A stretch of 36,188 nt of DNA from Flavobacterium sp. (GTDB taxonomy: Bacteria > Bacteroidota > Bacteroidia > Flavobacteriales > Flavobacteriaceae), in assembly GCF_004295795.1 (NCBI RefSeq), contig NZ_SEBR01000031.1, positions 1 through 36,188 on the forward strand, read 5' to 3'. Positions 6,572 to 14,551 of the stretch are shown here, piece after piece; the first letter of the stretch is position 1, and every line of letters starts with the position of its first letter. The notes under the pieces were generated by a model. That model made no database searches. It had not been told where the DNA came from and saw nothing but the letters and a program-made list of their open reading frames with translations. A program made the translations under genes and the position numbers.

Positions 6572-8081
6572 ACGCCTGCCGAGGTTCGAATTGCTGTTGC
6601 TGCTTGCCGTTTTCACCATCGCCACTTGCGGTTTGGTGTACGAGCTCGTAGCCGGAACGCTCGCGAGTTACCTTTTGGGCGATTCGGTGCGCCAATTCTC
6701 GTTCATCATCGGAGTTTACCTTTTTTCGATGGGAATCGGATCGTACTTTTCGAAGTTCATCAAAAAGAACCTGATCGACACTTTCGTCGAAATCGAGATT
6801 CTCGTCGGTTTGGTTGGCGGACTGAGTTCGGTCGTGCTTTTCATGCTGTTCGAATCGGTCGACTATTTTGAATTCGTGCTCTATTTTCTGGTTTTCGTTA
6901 CCGGATGTTTGGTCGGGCTCGAAATTCCGCTGTTGATGAACATTCTAAAAGACCGCGTCGAATTCAGCGAATTGGTTTCGAACGTGTTCACTTTCGATTA
7001 CATCGGAGCTTTGCTGGCTTCGGTTTTGTTTCCGCTCGTCCTGATCCCGAATCTGGGCGTTATGCGAACGTCACTTTTCTTCGGAATGATTAATGTCTCG
7101 ATCGCGATCGTGCTTTGTTTTGCGCTCAAAAGTCATCTGAAACGCGCGAAAATGCTGCAGTTCAAATCGATTTTTACGTTTTTGCTTTTGGTCGTCGTTT
7201 TTATTTTTTCAGAAAAATTGCTTTCGTATTCAGAAGGCAAACTCTACGGCGAAAACATCATCTACACGCACACAACGCCGTATCAGCGCATCGTGATGAC
7301 GCACAACAAGAACGATTATCGGCTTTATCTCAACAACAACCTGCAATTCAGTTCGGCCGACGAATATCGCTATCACGAAGCGTTGGTGCATCCGACGATG
7401 GCCGCATCCAAATCCATCAAAAACATACTGGTTTTAGGCGGAGGCGACGGATTGGCCGTGCGAGAAATCCTCAAATACAAAGACGTCGAACACATCACTT
7501 TGGTCGATCTTGATGAAGGAATGACCAAACTTTTTCAGGAAAATATCGTGTTGACGAAACTCAACCAAAATTCGCTCACGCAGCCAAAAGTCAAGGTCAT
7601 CAATGCCGATGCCTACGTTTGGGCGAGAAATTGCAGCCAAAAATTCGATGCCGTGATCGTCGATTTTCCCGATCCTTCGAATTACAGTTTGGGGAAATTG
7701 TATTCGGTGAATTTCTACAGGACGCTTTCGCGGATCATGACCAACGACGCGATCGCCGTAATCCAGACGACTTCGCCTTACTTCGCGCCCAAATCATTTT
7801 GGTGCATCAACAAAACCACGGCTCAGATTTTTCCGAAAACCGACGCATATCACGTGTACGTTCCGTCGTTTGGCGAATGGGGTTACACGATCGTTTCCAA
7901 GAATCCGATGGCGAATTTTTCATCGGTCAAGCGAAAAGTGGATGGACTCCGATTTTACGAGTACGATTTTGGGAAACTCCACACTTTTTCCAAAGACATG
8001 ATCCGCAACGACGTCGAAATCAATCGGCTCGACAACCAAATTTTAGTGCGCTATTTTGATGAGGAATGGGGAAAACTCTAG
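6564..8081 (+). CDS. Membrane-anchored polyamine aminopropyltransferase (spermidine-synthase-like)
   Basis: This 505-aa protein has an N-terminal half of about seven hydrophobic segments (roughly residues 8-220) and a C-terminal spermidine-synthase domain. Visible motifs are DEYRYHE (266-272), GGGDG (292-296) for the nucleotide pocket, the acidic pair D315/D317 and DFPDPSN (367-373), which corresponds to the catalytic acidic loop. It should transfer aminopropyl from decarboxylated AdoMet to an amine at the cytoplasmic face of the inner membrane. The acceptor is unknown: the loop reads DFPDPSN where classical SpeE has DSSDP, which may change substrate choice. Its AdoMet-derived donor would come from the SpeD protein of the same operon. 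Confidence 0.88.
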   Translation: MGKRLPRFELLLLLAVFTIATCGLVYELVAGTLASYLLGDSVRQFSFIIGVYLFSMGIGSYFSKFIKKNLIDTFVEIEILVGLVGGLSSVVLFMLFESVDYFEFVLYFLVFVTGCLVGLEIPLLMNILKDRVEFSELVSNVFTFDYIGALLASVLFPLVLIPNLGVMRTSLFFGMINVSIAIVLCFALKSHLKRAKMLQFKSIFTFLLLVVVFIFSEKLLSYSEGKLYGENIIYTHTTPYQRIVMTHNKNDYRLYLNNNLQFSSADEYRYHEALVHPTMAASKSIKNILVLGGGDGLAVREILKYKDVEHITLVDLDEGMTKLFQENIVLTKLNQNSLTQPKVKVINADAYVWARNCSQKFDAVIVDFPDPSNYSLGKLYSVNFYRTLSRIMTNDAIAVIQTTSPYFAPKSFWCINKTTAQIFPKTDAYHVYVPSFGEWGYTIVSKNPMANFSSVKRKVDGLRFYEYDFGKLHTFSKDMIRNDVEINRLDNQILVRYFDEEWGKL

Positions 8082-9678
8082 CGGCAGGCGCAATTTCCTG
8101 AAAGGTGTCGGCGCGATTCTACTGCTTGCGCCGATGCTCAAGGCGTGCCAGAAAACCGCGGCCAAAATCCTGATAAAACTCACGGGAACGAATCACGTTT
8201 TGGGTCATAAACTTTGGGCGAAAGATTTTCCGAAACCGTCCGAGACCATTGACATACCGTATTTGATAATCGGCGGTGGCATTTCCGGATTGTCTGCTGC
8301 GCGCCAATTTTCCAAAAAAGGAATTGCAGATTTTTTGGTTTTGGAAATGGAAAGTCATATAGGTGGAAATTCATCATCTGGCGAAAACAAATTCTCGAAA
8401 TATCCGCTTGGCGCGCACTATTTGCCGCTTCCGAACTTTCACGACAAGGAATTGCTGGCGTTTTTGGAAGAAGCCAAAATCATCACGGGTTACGACGGGA
8501 TTTATCCGATTTTCGACGAAACCCAACTTTCGTTTGATCCGGATGAGCGTCTGTTCTACCGAAATGCGTGGCAAGACGGTTTGATTCCGAAGCAAATGTC
8601 GGCAAACGATGAATCGGAATTCGAACGGTTTTTGGGTCAGATGCAAAACTTCCGAAGCCAAAAAGGCCAGGACGGAAAATATTGGTTCGACTTGCCTGTC
8701 GATTGGTCTTCGTCCGATGAGAAAGCGCGTGATTTCGACAAGATTTCGATGAAGGACTGGCTTTCCCAAAACGAATTTTCGTCTGAAATGCTCGCGGTTT
8801 ACGTCGATTATTGCTGTCGGGACGACTTCGGATTCGGTATTGAAGCAGTTTCAGCTTGGGCCGGAATCCATTATTTCGCCTCTAGAAAATTCGATGCCAC
8901 CAAGCAAAAAACCGACGGCGTTTTTACTTGGCCCGAAGGCAACGCCAGACTCGCGTCTCACCTCAAAAAATACTCCGAAGACAAGACCTTGAAAAACCAT
9001 TTGGCGTATGGGATTTCAGCTTCTGATGCAAAGGTGAAAGTGCTCGCTTACGACGCGTCCAACAAAAAATCAGTAGAAATCATTGCCGACAAAATCGTGG
9101 TTTGTGCACCTCAATTCGTCAACAAATACTTGCTTCCGAATCGCAAAGATCTCGCGTCCGAATTCACTTATGCACCTTGGCTTTTGGCGACTTTGACGTT
9201 GTCAGATTTGGGCGACAACGGCAGTTTTCCATTGAGTTGGGACAATGTGATCCAGGCGAGTCAAGGTTTGGGCTACATTTACGACCAACACCAATCGATC
9301 GGGCAACTGCAACAGAAAAAAGTGATTACGTATTATCGCAGTTTTCCTTCGTCGGACACCAAAAAATCGAGGCGCGAACTTTATTCGAAATCATCTGAAT
9401 ATTGGGAAAAAGTCGTGTTCGACGATCTCAAAACAGCGCATCCGGACATTGAAGAAATTACCGAATCGATCCACATTCACCGTCTCGGCCACGGAATGAT
9501 CAGCCCGAGACCCGGATTCATTTGGGGAAAGGCGAGGCGTGAATCGGCTAAGAATATAGACTCGAAAATCTATTTTGCGCATTCCGATCTCTCGGGAATT
9601 TCGGTTTTCGAGGAAGCTTTTCACCAAGGCATCAAAGCCGTGAACGAACTTTTGCATGAGACAACCCTGGATTCATAA
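8059..9678 (+). CDS. Flavin amine-oxidase-like protein with Tat and lipoprotein signals
   Basis: The 539-aa protein begins with a twin-arginine-like signal (R10-R11 in GRRNFLKG), a hydrophobic stretch and a lipobox-like LKAC with C30. It is probably exported folded with FAD and lipidated. The FAD motif GGGISG is at residues 72-77, followed by the acidic ribose contact in VLEMESHIGGN. The C-terminal FSGISVFEEAF-like segment (SDLSGISVFEEAF near 515-527) resembles the amine-oxidase FAD closing motif. The ATG at 8059 lies inside the aminopropyltransferase gene (23-bp overlap) and is preferred to the TTG directly before it. By context it may oxidise a polyamine or another amine outside the cytoplasm; the substrate is unknown. 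Confidence 0.75.
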   Translation: MRNGENSSGRRNFLKGVGAILLLAPMLKACQKTAAKILIKLTGTNHVLGHKLWAKDFPKPSETIDIPYLIIGGGISGLSAARQFSKKGIADFLVLEMESHIGGNSSSGENKFSKYPLGAHYLPLPNFHDKELLAFLEEAKIITGYDGIYPIFDETQLSFDPDERLFYRNAWQDGLIPKQMSANDESEFERFLGQMQNFRSQKGQDGKYWFDLPVDWSSSDEKARDFDKISMKDWLSQNEFSSEMLAVYVDYCCRDDFGFGIEAVSAWAGIHYFASRKFDATKQKTDGVFTWPEGNARLASHLKKYSEDKTLKNHLAYGISASDAKVKVLAYDASNKKSVEIIADKIVVCAPQFVNKYLLPNRKDLASEFTYAPWLLATLTLSDLGDNGSFPLSWDNVIQASQGLGYIYDQHQSIGQLQQKKVITYYRSFPSSDTKKSRRELYSKSSEYWEKVVFDDLKTAHPDIEEITESIHIHRLGHGMISPRPGFIWGKARRESAKNIDSKIYFAHSDLSGISVFEEAFHQGIKAVNELLHETTLDS

Positions 9679-10657
9679 ACCCGCAACCGACGGTATTTTT
9701 ATCTTGTCGCCCGCATTTTTCGTGGCCGCGATCGCGATTGTTTTCCAGAGTTGGCTCGCCAAAATCGAGGATTCACATTCGTTCTACACTTGGCTGTTTT
9801 TGATCGTTTTCGTCGACGTCGCCCACGTTTACGCGACTTTGTTCAAAACATATTTTGTCAAATCGGAATTCTCTCAAAGAAGAATGCTTTTGGTCATTTT
9901 GCCGATTTTGTGTTTCGCGATCGGATTGCTCTTGTTCTCGTTCGGAAGCACGGTGTTCTGGAGCGTTTTGGCCTACATCGCCGTTTTCCATTTCATCCGG
10001 CAGCAATACGGTTTCATGCGGCTTTACTCGAGAAACGAGACCTTTCCGTTGCGCGTGAAGTGGTTCGACAATCTCGTGATCTACGCCGCGACCGGTTTCC
10101 CGATGCTATACTGGTTTTTATCTCCGAATCGCAATTTCAACTGGTTCGTGCCAGACGAATTTTTTCAGGTAGAAAGTGCAGAAGCCGTGAAAATCCTGTT
10201 CATTTTGTATGTTGTTGTAATGGCGATTTATGTCGTTCGCACGATTTATGTCTGGATAAAATTCCGATGGTTCAACGTTCCGAAGAATGCGATAATCGTC
10301 GGGACGGCGCTTTCATGGTTTTTGGGTATCGTCTGGTTCAACAACGATCTGGTTTTTACGCTGCTCAATGTCGTTTCTCACGGCATTCCTTATATGGCGC
10401 TGGTTTTCTTTGGAACCGAAAAATCCAGAACCGCGAGCAATTGGCTTCAAATGCTCAAAGGAATTTCGATCTACGTCGGAATTTTGGTCGGGATTGCGTT
10501 TTTCGAGGAATACTTTTGGGAGATTTTTGTGTGGAACGACCATTTCTCGTCTGGAATCAATACTTCCGACTGGCAAATCCTACTCGTGCCTTTGCTCACG
10601 GTTCCGCAATTCACGCATTATCTACTCGACGGATTCATCTGGAAGTCCAAAAAATAA
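9656..10657 (+). CDS. Unrecognised multispanning membrane protein, last gene of the operon
   Basis: The 333-aa protein has about eight hydrophobic segments spread over its whole length and no domain I can name. Polar or charged motifs sit between or inside helices: DVAHVYATLFKTYF near residues 48-61, HFIRQQYGFMRLY near 110-122 and PQFTHYLLDGFIWK at the C-terminus. The intramembrane histidines, arginine and aspartate could form an active or metal-binding site. Its ATG overlaps the flavoprotein gene by 23 bp and a terminator follows directly, so it belongs to the operon. It could be an integral membrane enzyme or a partner of the flavoprotein. Confidence 0.75.
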   Translation: MRQPWIHKPATDGIFILSPAFFVAAIAIVFQSWLAKIEDSHSFYTWLFLIVFVDVAHVYATLFKTYFVKSEFSQRRMLLVILPILCFAIGLLLFSFGSTVFWSVLAYIAVFHFIRQQYGFMRLYSRNETFPLRVKWFDNLVIYAATGFPMLYWFLSPNRNFNWFVPDEFFQVESAEAVKILFILYVVVMAIYVVRTIYVWIKFRWFNVPKNAIIVGTALSWFLGIVWFNNDLVFTLLNVVSHGIPYMALVFFGTEKSRTASNWLQMLKGISIYVGILVGIAFFEEYFWEIFVWNDHFSSGINTSDWQILLVPLLTVPQFTHYLLDGFIWKSKK

Positions 10658-10658
10658 A

Positions 10659-10689
10659 AAAGCGGGATTCCTCACATCCCGCTTTTTAC
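10659..10689 (+). terminator. Rho-independent terminator of the seven-gene operon
   Basis: A perfect 12-bp stem (AAAAAGCGGGAT / ATCCCGCTTTTT) with a 7-base loop begins 1-2 bp after the last stop codon. The flanking A and T runs would let it work in both directions. The 218 bp from here to 10907 hold no gene. Confidence 0.9.
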
Positions 10690-10907
10690 TTTCGGTTCGA
10701 TTTTAAGTGATCGCTCCGAAATTCAATAAAAACAACAACAACAAATAACTTTATGAAATCGGGTAAATGGCTTGGTTTTGTGACCGTTGGCTGAATGTTT
10801 TCAACTGTCGGACTGATTATATAACCGCAACGTACGAACAAAAATTGTACGATTTATACAATTGAGGTAAACGCGAAAAATGTTGAGGCGAACCGCGGTG
10901 AAATCGA

Positions 10908-11681
10908 TTACGGAAGCGTCGAAAGTGCCTTCGGAAGCAATCGTTGGACGAATTGCGAGTAAGCCGAAGCCGAGGGATGAAGCCCGTCCGAAGCGACCAA
11001 CGACGGATTTTGCAGTCCATTTTGGGTAATATCGGTTATGTTCACGAATACGATTCCTTGTGTCTGACAATAATTTTGGGCGAACGTATTATACTGGGCA
11101 ATTTCTGTCGTGATTTGACTCGGATTGGAATAACCTTGACCGAAAGGCGTAAAGGCATAATCAGGAATCGAAACGACGATCACGTTATCCTTATCGCCTT
11201 TTGCCAAAGCGATCGCGGTCGCAACCAATTGCGGAAATTCTTGTTCGTAAAGCGAAAACGGTTTGTGTTGGTATTGGTTGTTGACGCCGATGAGAAGCGT
11301 AACCAAATCCTGATCGTTGGCCGGATTTTGGGTTTGGATGTTCGAAATCAGATTCGTCGTCGTCCAGCCTGTCGTGGCGATTACCGACAAATTTATCGCG
11401 GTCGACGGCATCGCATTTTCGAGCGCAGTCTTGAGTTGCGCGGGAAATCTGCACGTTTCGCACACGTTTTGCCCAATCGTATAGCTGTCGCCCAAAGCCA
11501 GGTATTTCAACGTTGTGGACGGATTTGTGGGATTTGGGTTCGTCGGAATAGTGTCGGTTGGATTCGTGGGATTCGTCGGGTTTGGGTTCGTCGGATTCTG
11601 GGACACGACATTTCCATCGTCCGATCCGCAGGAAAAGAACGTCACACACAAAACCAGGTAGGGAAAAAGCAATCGTTTCAT
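10908..11681 (-). CDS. SGNH/GDSL-type hydrolase lipoprotein
   Basis: The 257-aa protein has a lipoprotein signal ending at C18 (VTFFSC). The following GSDDG resembles the Ser/Asp-rich export tag seen on surface lipoproteins of Bacteroidota. A Pro/Thr/Asn linker (about residues 29-55) precedes an SGNH domain with GDSYTIG (nucleophile S66), a GVNNQY block III in which Asn replaces the usual GxND, and DGLHPS with the catalytic D232 and H235. It is an esterase/lipase-type hydrolase, probably anchored in the outer membrane; the substrate is unknown. The start at 11681 is chosen because the signal peptide begins there and a -7 box lies at 11693-11700, inside the longer open frame. Confidence 0.88.
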   Translation of the reverse strand: MKRLLFPYLVLCVTFFSCGSDDGNVVSQNPTNPNPTNPTNPTDTIPTNPNPTNPSTTLKYLALGDSYTIGQNVCETCRFPAQLKTALENAMPSTAINLSVIATTGWTTTNLISNIQTQNPANDQDLVTLLIGVNNQYQHKPFSLYEQEFPQLVATAIALAKGDKDNVIVVSIPDYAFTPFGQGYSNPSQITTEIAQYNTFAQNYCQTQGIVFVNITDITQNGLQNPSLVASDGLHPSASAYSQFVQRLLPKALSTLP

Positions 11682-11692
11682 ATTGAAATGTA

Positions 11693-11700
11693 CGAAGTTA
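11693..11700 (-). promoter_or_regulatory. -7 box of the SGNH hydrolase gene
   Basis: On the minus strand this reads TAACTTCG, with TTC instead of TTG 19 bases upstream. It lies 12 bp before the chosen start codon. Confidence 0.45.
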
Positions 11701-11726
11701 AGTCCAATCCGGATTGTCCGAAAAAG

Positions 11727-11754
11727 AAAAAGACGGAACAAATGCCCGCCTTTT
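11727..11754 (-). terminator. Terminator of the M43 protease gene
   Basis: On the minus strand, AAAGGCGG pairs with CCGTCTTT (one G-T pair) around a 9-base loop and runs into a T tract. It is 20 bp past the protease stop codon and just upstream of the SGNH gene promoter. Confidence 0.7.
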
Positions 11755-11773
11755 CCAAAATGCACCAATCAAA

Positions 11774-13147
11774 TTACTGCTTGATAAAACGCAGTGTTTT
11801 CGTGGCCGATCCGCTGCTTACTTTCACGAAGTAAACGCCTTTCGAAAAGGTTGAAGTCGCGATCGTCAAATCGGAATCCGAAGTGATTTTCTTGCCGGCG
11901 ATGGTTTGTCCCAAAGTGTTGAAAATGGCGTAAGCTTGCGGCAAGTCGCCCGAAACCGAAATCGCGATATAGTCATTCGCCGGATTCGGATAAAGGTTCA
12001 AGCCTTGCAATTTGTCGAAATCGGGAGTAGCCAAAGCGGTACATTTCGTAGAAGTCGTAAGCGTAGACCGACGCACGGAATTCTGTAAAACCGCAAGGAT
12101 TCTGGCTTTTTGGTTCAATGTGAAGACGTTCATGCAAACGTCGTTGGTATAATCCATGTAGTTTTCGACCATGTCGTTTCCGGCCGCGGCAGTACACGAA
12201 TTGTAAACCGCGTCGCAATCGTAGTTTTCCTGGGAAGCCGCGGGTGTATCAGGGCAATAATCGTTGAAACTGTCGGTTGCGTTTACGGTACAGAACGAGT
12301 TGTCGCCCCAAATGTGACGCAGTCCAAAAAAGTGTCCGATTTCGTGAGTCGCCGTTCGGCCTTTGTCATAATCGGTGTAATAACTTCCGGCAGAATAATC
12401 AGATGATCCGAAGCAACGCCAATCGATGATCACACCATCAGTGGTCGCGAGTCCGCCATCGGCATCCAAACCGCCAAGACCCGAATTGCTGGGAAATTGG
12501 GCGTAACCCAAAACGCCTGCGAGATCGCCCGAAGTCGAGCTGAACTGACAAACCCAAATGTTGAAATATTGCGTCGGATCCCAAATCGTTTGCGGCTTCA
12601 AAGTGCCTTCGACGCCGGTTTCGCTAGACCAATTGGCCACGCCGAGGTTCACGCGATCGATTCCGTTTGTCGCGCTTCCGTCAGGTTTCACTTGCGCCAT
12701 GCAGAATTCCATTTCGATATCGGCACCCACCGAATTCGCATTGTACCCGCGAGTGTTCAGGATGCGACGGAAATCGTTGTTCAACGCCGTGATTTGCGAC
12801 AAGATGCGTGCTTCGGTAATATTTTCGTTCGATCCGACGGCGTCACCGTTGTGGATTACATGCACGACAACCGGAATCGTCACCACGACATTGGTGCTTC
12901 TCGAGGAAAGCAAGCGTTGTTTCGCAGCCTCGACTTTTGGGGCGATCCAGTTTTCGAAGGCTTCCGAATTGGCACGAGTCGAATATTGTTTTTGCAGTGA
13001 AGCCTCGTATTCATCGGAAACGCAGCGCACCAAACCGTTTTTCGCGTTCACGCTTTTAAGGCTTTCGCCGAAGATTTCACGTCCGGTTTGGGCGTGTGCC
13101 GACGCAAAGCCAAAAAAGGCAATCGCCAAAAGGGTAATTTTTTTCAT
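11774..13147 (-). CDS. Secreted M43 (pappalysin-like) zinc metalloprotease with T9SS sorting domain
   Basis: The 457-aa protein has a signal peptide (residues 1-19, cut near AHA-QT), a propeptide and an M43-type domain. The zinc motif HEIGHFFGLRH spans 268-278 with ligands H268, H272 and H278, and the Met-turn region reads YMDYTNDVCMNVFT. Paired cysteines in the catalytic domain suit an extracellular enzyme. The last ~75 residues form a type A sorting domain (NLYPNPANDYI ... GVYFVKVSSG ... TLRFIKQ) used by the type IX system for export across the outer membrane. It is most likely a secreted or surface protease. It is a single-gene unit with its own terminator. Confidence 0.93.
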   Translation of the reverse strand: MKKITLLAIAFFGFASAHAQTGREIFGESLKSVNAKNGLVRCVSDEYEASLQKQYSTRANSEAFENWIAPKVEAAKQRLLSSRSTNVVVTIPVVVHVIHNGDAVGSNENITEARILSQITALNNDFRRILNTRGYNANSVGADIEMEFCMAQVKPDGSATNGIDRVNLGVANWSSETGVEGTLKPQTIWDPTQYFNIWVCQFSSTSGDLAGVLGYAQFPSNSGLGGLDADGGLATTDGVIIDWRCFGSSDYSAGSYYTDYDKGRTATHEIGHFFGLRHIWGDNSFCTVNATDSFNDYCPDTPAASQENYDCDAVYNSCTAAAGNDMVENYMDYTNDVCMNVFTLNQKARILAVLQNSVRRSTLTTSTKCTALATPDFDKLQGLNLYPNPANDYIAISVSGDLPQAYAIFNTLGQTIAGKKITSDSDLTIATSTFSKGVYFVKVSSGSATKTLRFIKQ

Positions 13148-13170
13148 GTGGATTTTAGTTTTTTAGCACA

Positions 13171-13178
13171 CAAACCTA
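13171..13178 (-). promoter_or_regulatory. -7 box of the M43 protease gene
   Basis: On the minus strand this reads TAGGTTTG, an exact TAnnTTTG match 23 bp before the start codon. No TTG occurs 19 bases upstream, so only half of the promoter is convincing. Confidence 0.45.
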
Positions 13179-13337
13179 TCAGATCATGGGCATTTTGAAA
13201 ATCGAAGTATGCAGACAACCCGGTTTTTGCGACCGAATCCCGATTTTTATCGACGGACGCGAAAATAGATCGCGCCCTGAAATAAATCAGATCCCATACT
13301 GGTATTTGAGGTAAACGGTAGTAATGTTGCGGCCAGA

Positions 13338-14117
13338 TCAGGCCAATTCTGGCTTTAAGATTTGATCTTCGATCGCATCCCACAAACCGATGCGTTTTTC
13401 GAGGGCTTCGATCGAGATTTCCTCGGCTTCTCGCCATTTGATTTGGTCTTGCGCACAAAGTTCGTCTATCATTTTCATGGCCATCGGTCCGTGTTCGTCG
13501 GCGTCGAGTTCGATGTGGCGTTCGAAATAATACACAAGTTCCGACAAATCTGTTTCCGGGAATTGCTTTTGGAAATTCTTGAGAATCTGCGTGAACATGT
13601 CCGGAATCAGGTCTTCGCGTCCAAAAGTGAACGCAGCGGCGATTTTGTGGGCTTTTCCTTCCTCGATGACCCTGAAAGTGAATTCGAGGAAAGCTTTTAC
13701 CTGCGGATGCAAATCACTGCGGCGGATCGCGACGAAGATGTTGTTTAGTGAGAAAATGTCCGAGATGAATTTTTCTACGTCAGACACGTCGGCGCCACAA
13801 GATTTCATGGCTGACAAGTACATTTCGTAGTGACTTTTGCGGCTTCCATCAAGCGCGAGATCAGACTCTTCGGCCAATACGATCTCGTTGATCAAATAAC
13901 GCGTTTCGGGGTTTTGCGAGGCGAACCAAGGCGTGGTCGTGCAAGTCAGTTTTTGTTGCAAAGCTTTGAGCAACGACATGAAATCCCAAACCGCATAGAC
14001 GTGATTTTCGAGAAAAACATGCAGATCTTCTACCGTTTTTATCTTCTCGTAAAGCGAATGTTGCAAAAGGATTTCTTTTTGAGGCAAAATCGCCTGATTG
14101 ATTTCAAGAGTTGTCAT
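13338..14117 (-). CDS. DUF3050 (heme-oxygenase-fold-like) protein
   Basis: The 259-aa protein matches DUF3050 through the N-terminal VFLENHVYAVWDFMSLLKALQ and the later YLINEIVLAEESD and ELDADEHGPMAM segments. Its His/Glu-rich all-helical pattern (H-V-Y-A-V-W-D-F, E-E-S-D, H-I-E-L-D-A-D-E-H) resembles heme-oxygenase-like and di-iron helical bundles, so iron or heme chemistry is possible but unproven. The start at 14117 is preferred to the upstream in-frame ATG because the extension has no family-like sequence and a -7 box lies at 14156-14163. It has no signal peptide and is probably cytoplasmic. There is no obvious operon partner. Confidence 0.85.
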   Translation of the reverse strand: MTTLEINQAILPQKEILLQHSLYEKIKTVEDLHVFLENHVYAVWDFMSLLKALQQKLTCTTTPWFASQNPETRYLINEIVLAEESDLALDGSRKSHYEMYLSAMKSCGADVSDVEKFISDIFSLNNIFVAIRRSDLHPQVKAFLEFTFRVIEEGKAHKIAAAFTFGREDLIPDMFTQILKNFQKQFPETDLSELVYYFERHIELDADEHGPMAMKMIDELCAQDQIKWREAEEISIEALEKRIGLWDAIEDQILKPELA

Positions 14118-14155
14118 TAAAGTGGCATTTATGTTCGTTTGGCGTGAACAGGGTT

Positions 14156-14163
14156 TCAAAAGT
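14156..14163 (-). promoter_or_regulatory. -7 box of the DUF3050 gene
   Basis: On the minus strand this reads TACTTTTG, an exact TAnnTTTG match 38 bp before the start codon at 14117. The -33 position has TCG instead of TTG. Confidence 0.5.
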
Positions 14164-14360
14164 AAGCAAAGGCTGCGGTTAAACGAAAACGCGAGGTCAG
14201 GATTAACATATATCGTTTTCTTGGCTTGCACGCCAATTTGCGGTTTTTACATATACGAAGTTTTGCAGGGTAAGGGTTTGTCGATTTGTGATTGTGGACA
14301 CGAGCCGATGCCGGAAATGACGAACAACGAACAACGAATGTCGAATTTCGATCCGGAATT

Positions 14361-14493
14361 AACCCCGATGCAAGCGGGTAGCCTTTTGCGACAAAGGCTT
14401 GGTTTTGGTCGCATTCCAAACGAACGCAGGACGCTCTTGGGGTTGTTTTGCAAAAGCTGGTGTTTGCAAAAAAGCCAAAAGTTAGGTTGCGGG
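14361..14493. repeat. Long imperfect hairpin repeat, divergent copy
   Basis: The order of blocks follows the copy at 27533-27668: CCCCGAT, GCGG-TAGCCTTTTGC, an AGGCTTGGTTTTGG arm, a core, AAAGC arms, then AGTTAGGTTGCGGG. The core reads CGAACGCAGGACGCTC where the other copies have GCGACCGAAGGAAGCTC. It lies in the gene-poor 14118-14920 interval. Confidence 0.5.
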
Positions 14494-14551
14494 TCTATTT
14501 CAAAAATTGTGAATCAAGAGGACTCAAAAATGCGTGAGGTTCAAAACCTTC

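Noticed and set aside
9751..10710. A 319-codon frame overlapping the last operon gene in another frame
   Set aside because: It runs through the terminator and has a biased Arg/Phe composition; the overlapping membrane protein has the correct operon junction.
10862..10896. TTGAGGTAAACG-N6-ATGTTG motif shared with 13306-13332
   Set aside because: Only two short matches after unrelated genes, with no symmetry or extension; it may be chance or a tiny relic.
10944..11834. A 296-codon plus-strand frame across the SGNH hydrolase gene
   Set aside because: It is antisense to a gene with clear catalytic motifs, and its arginine-rich translation looks like a shadow frame.
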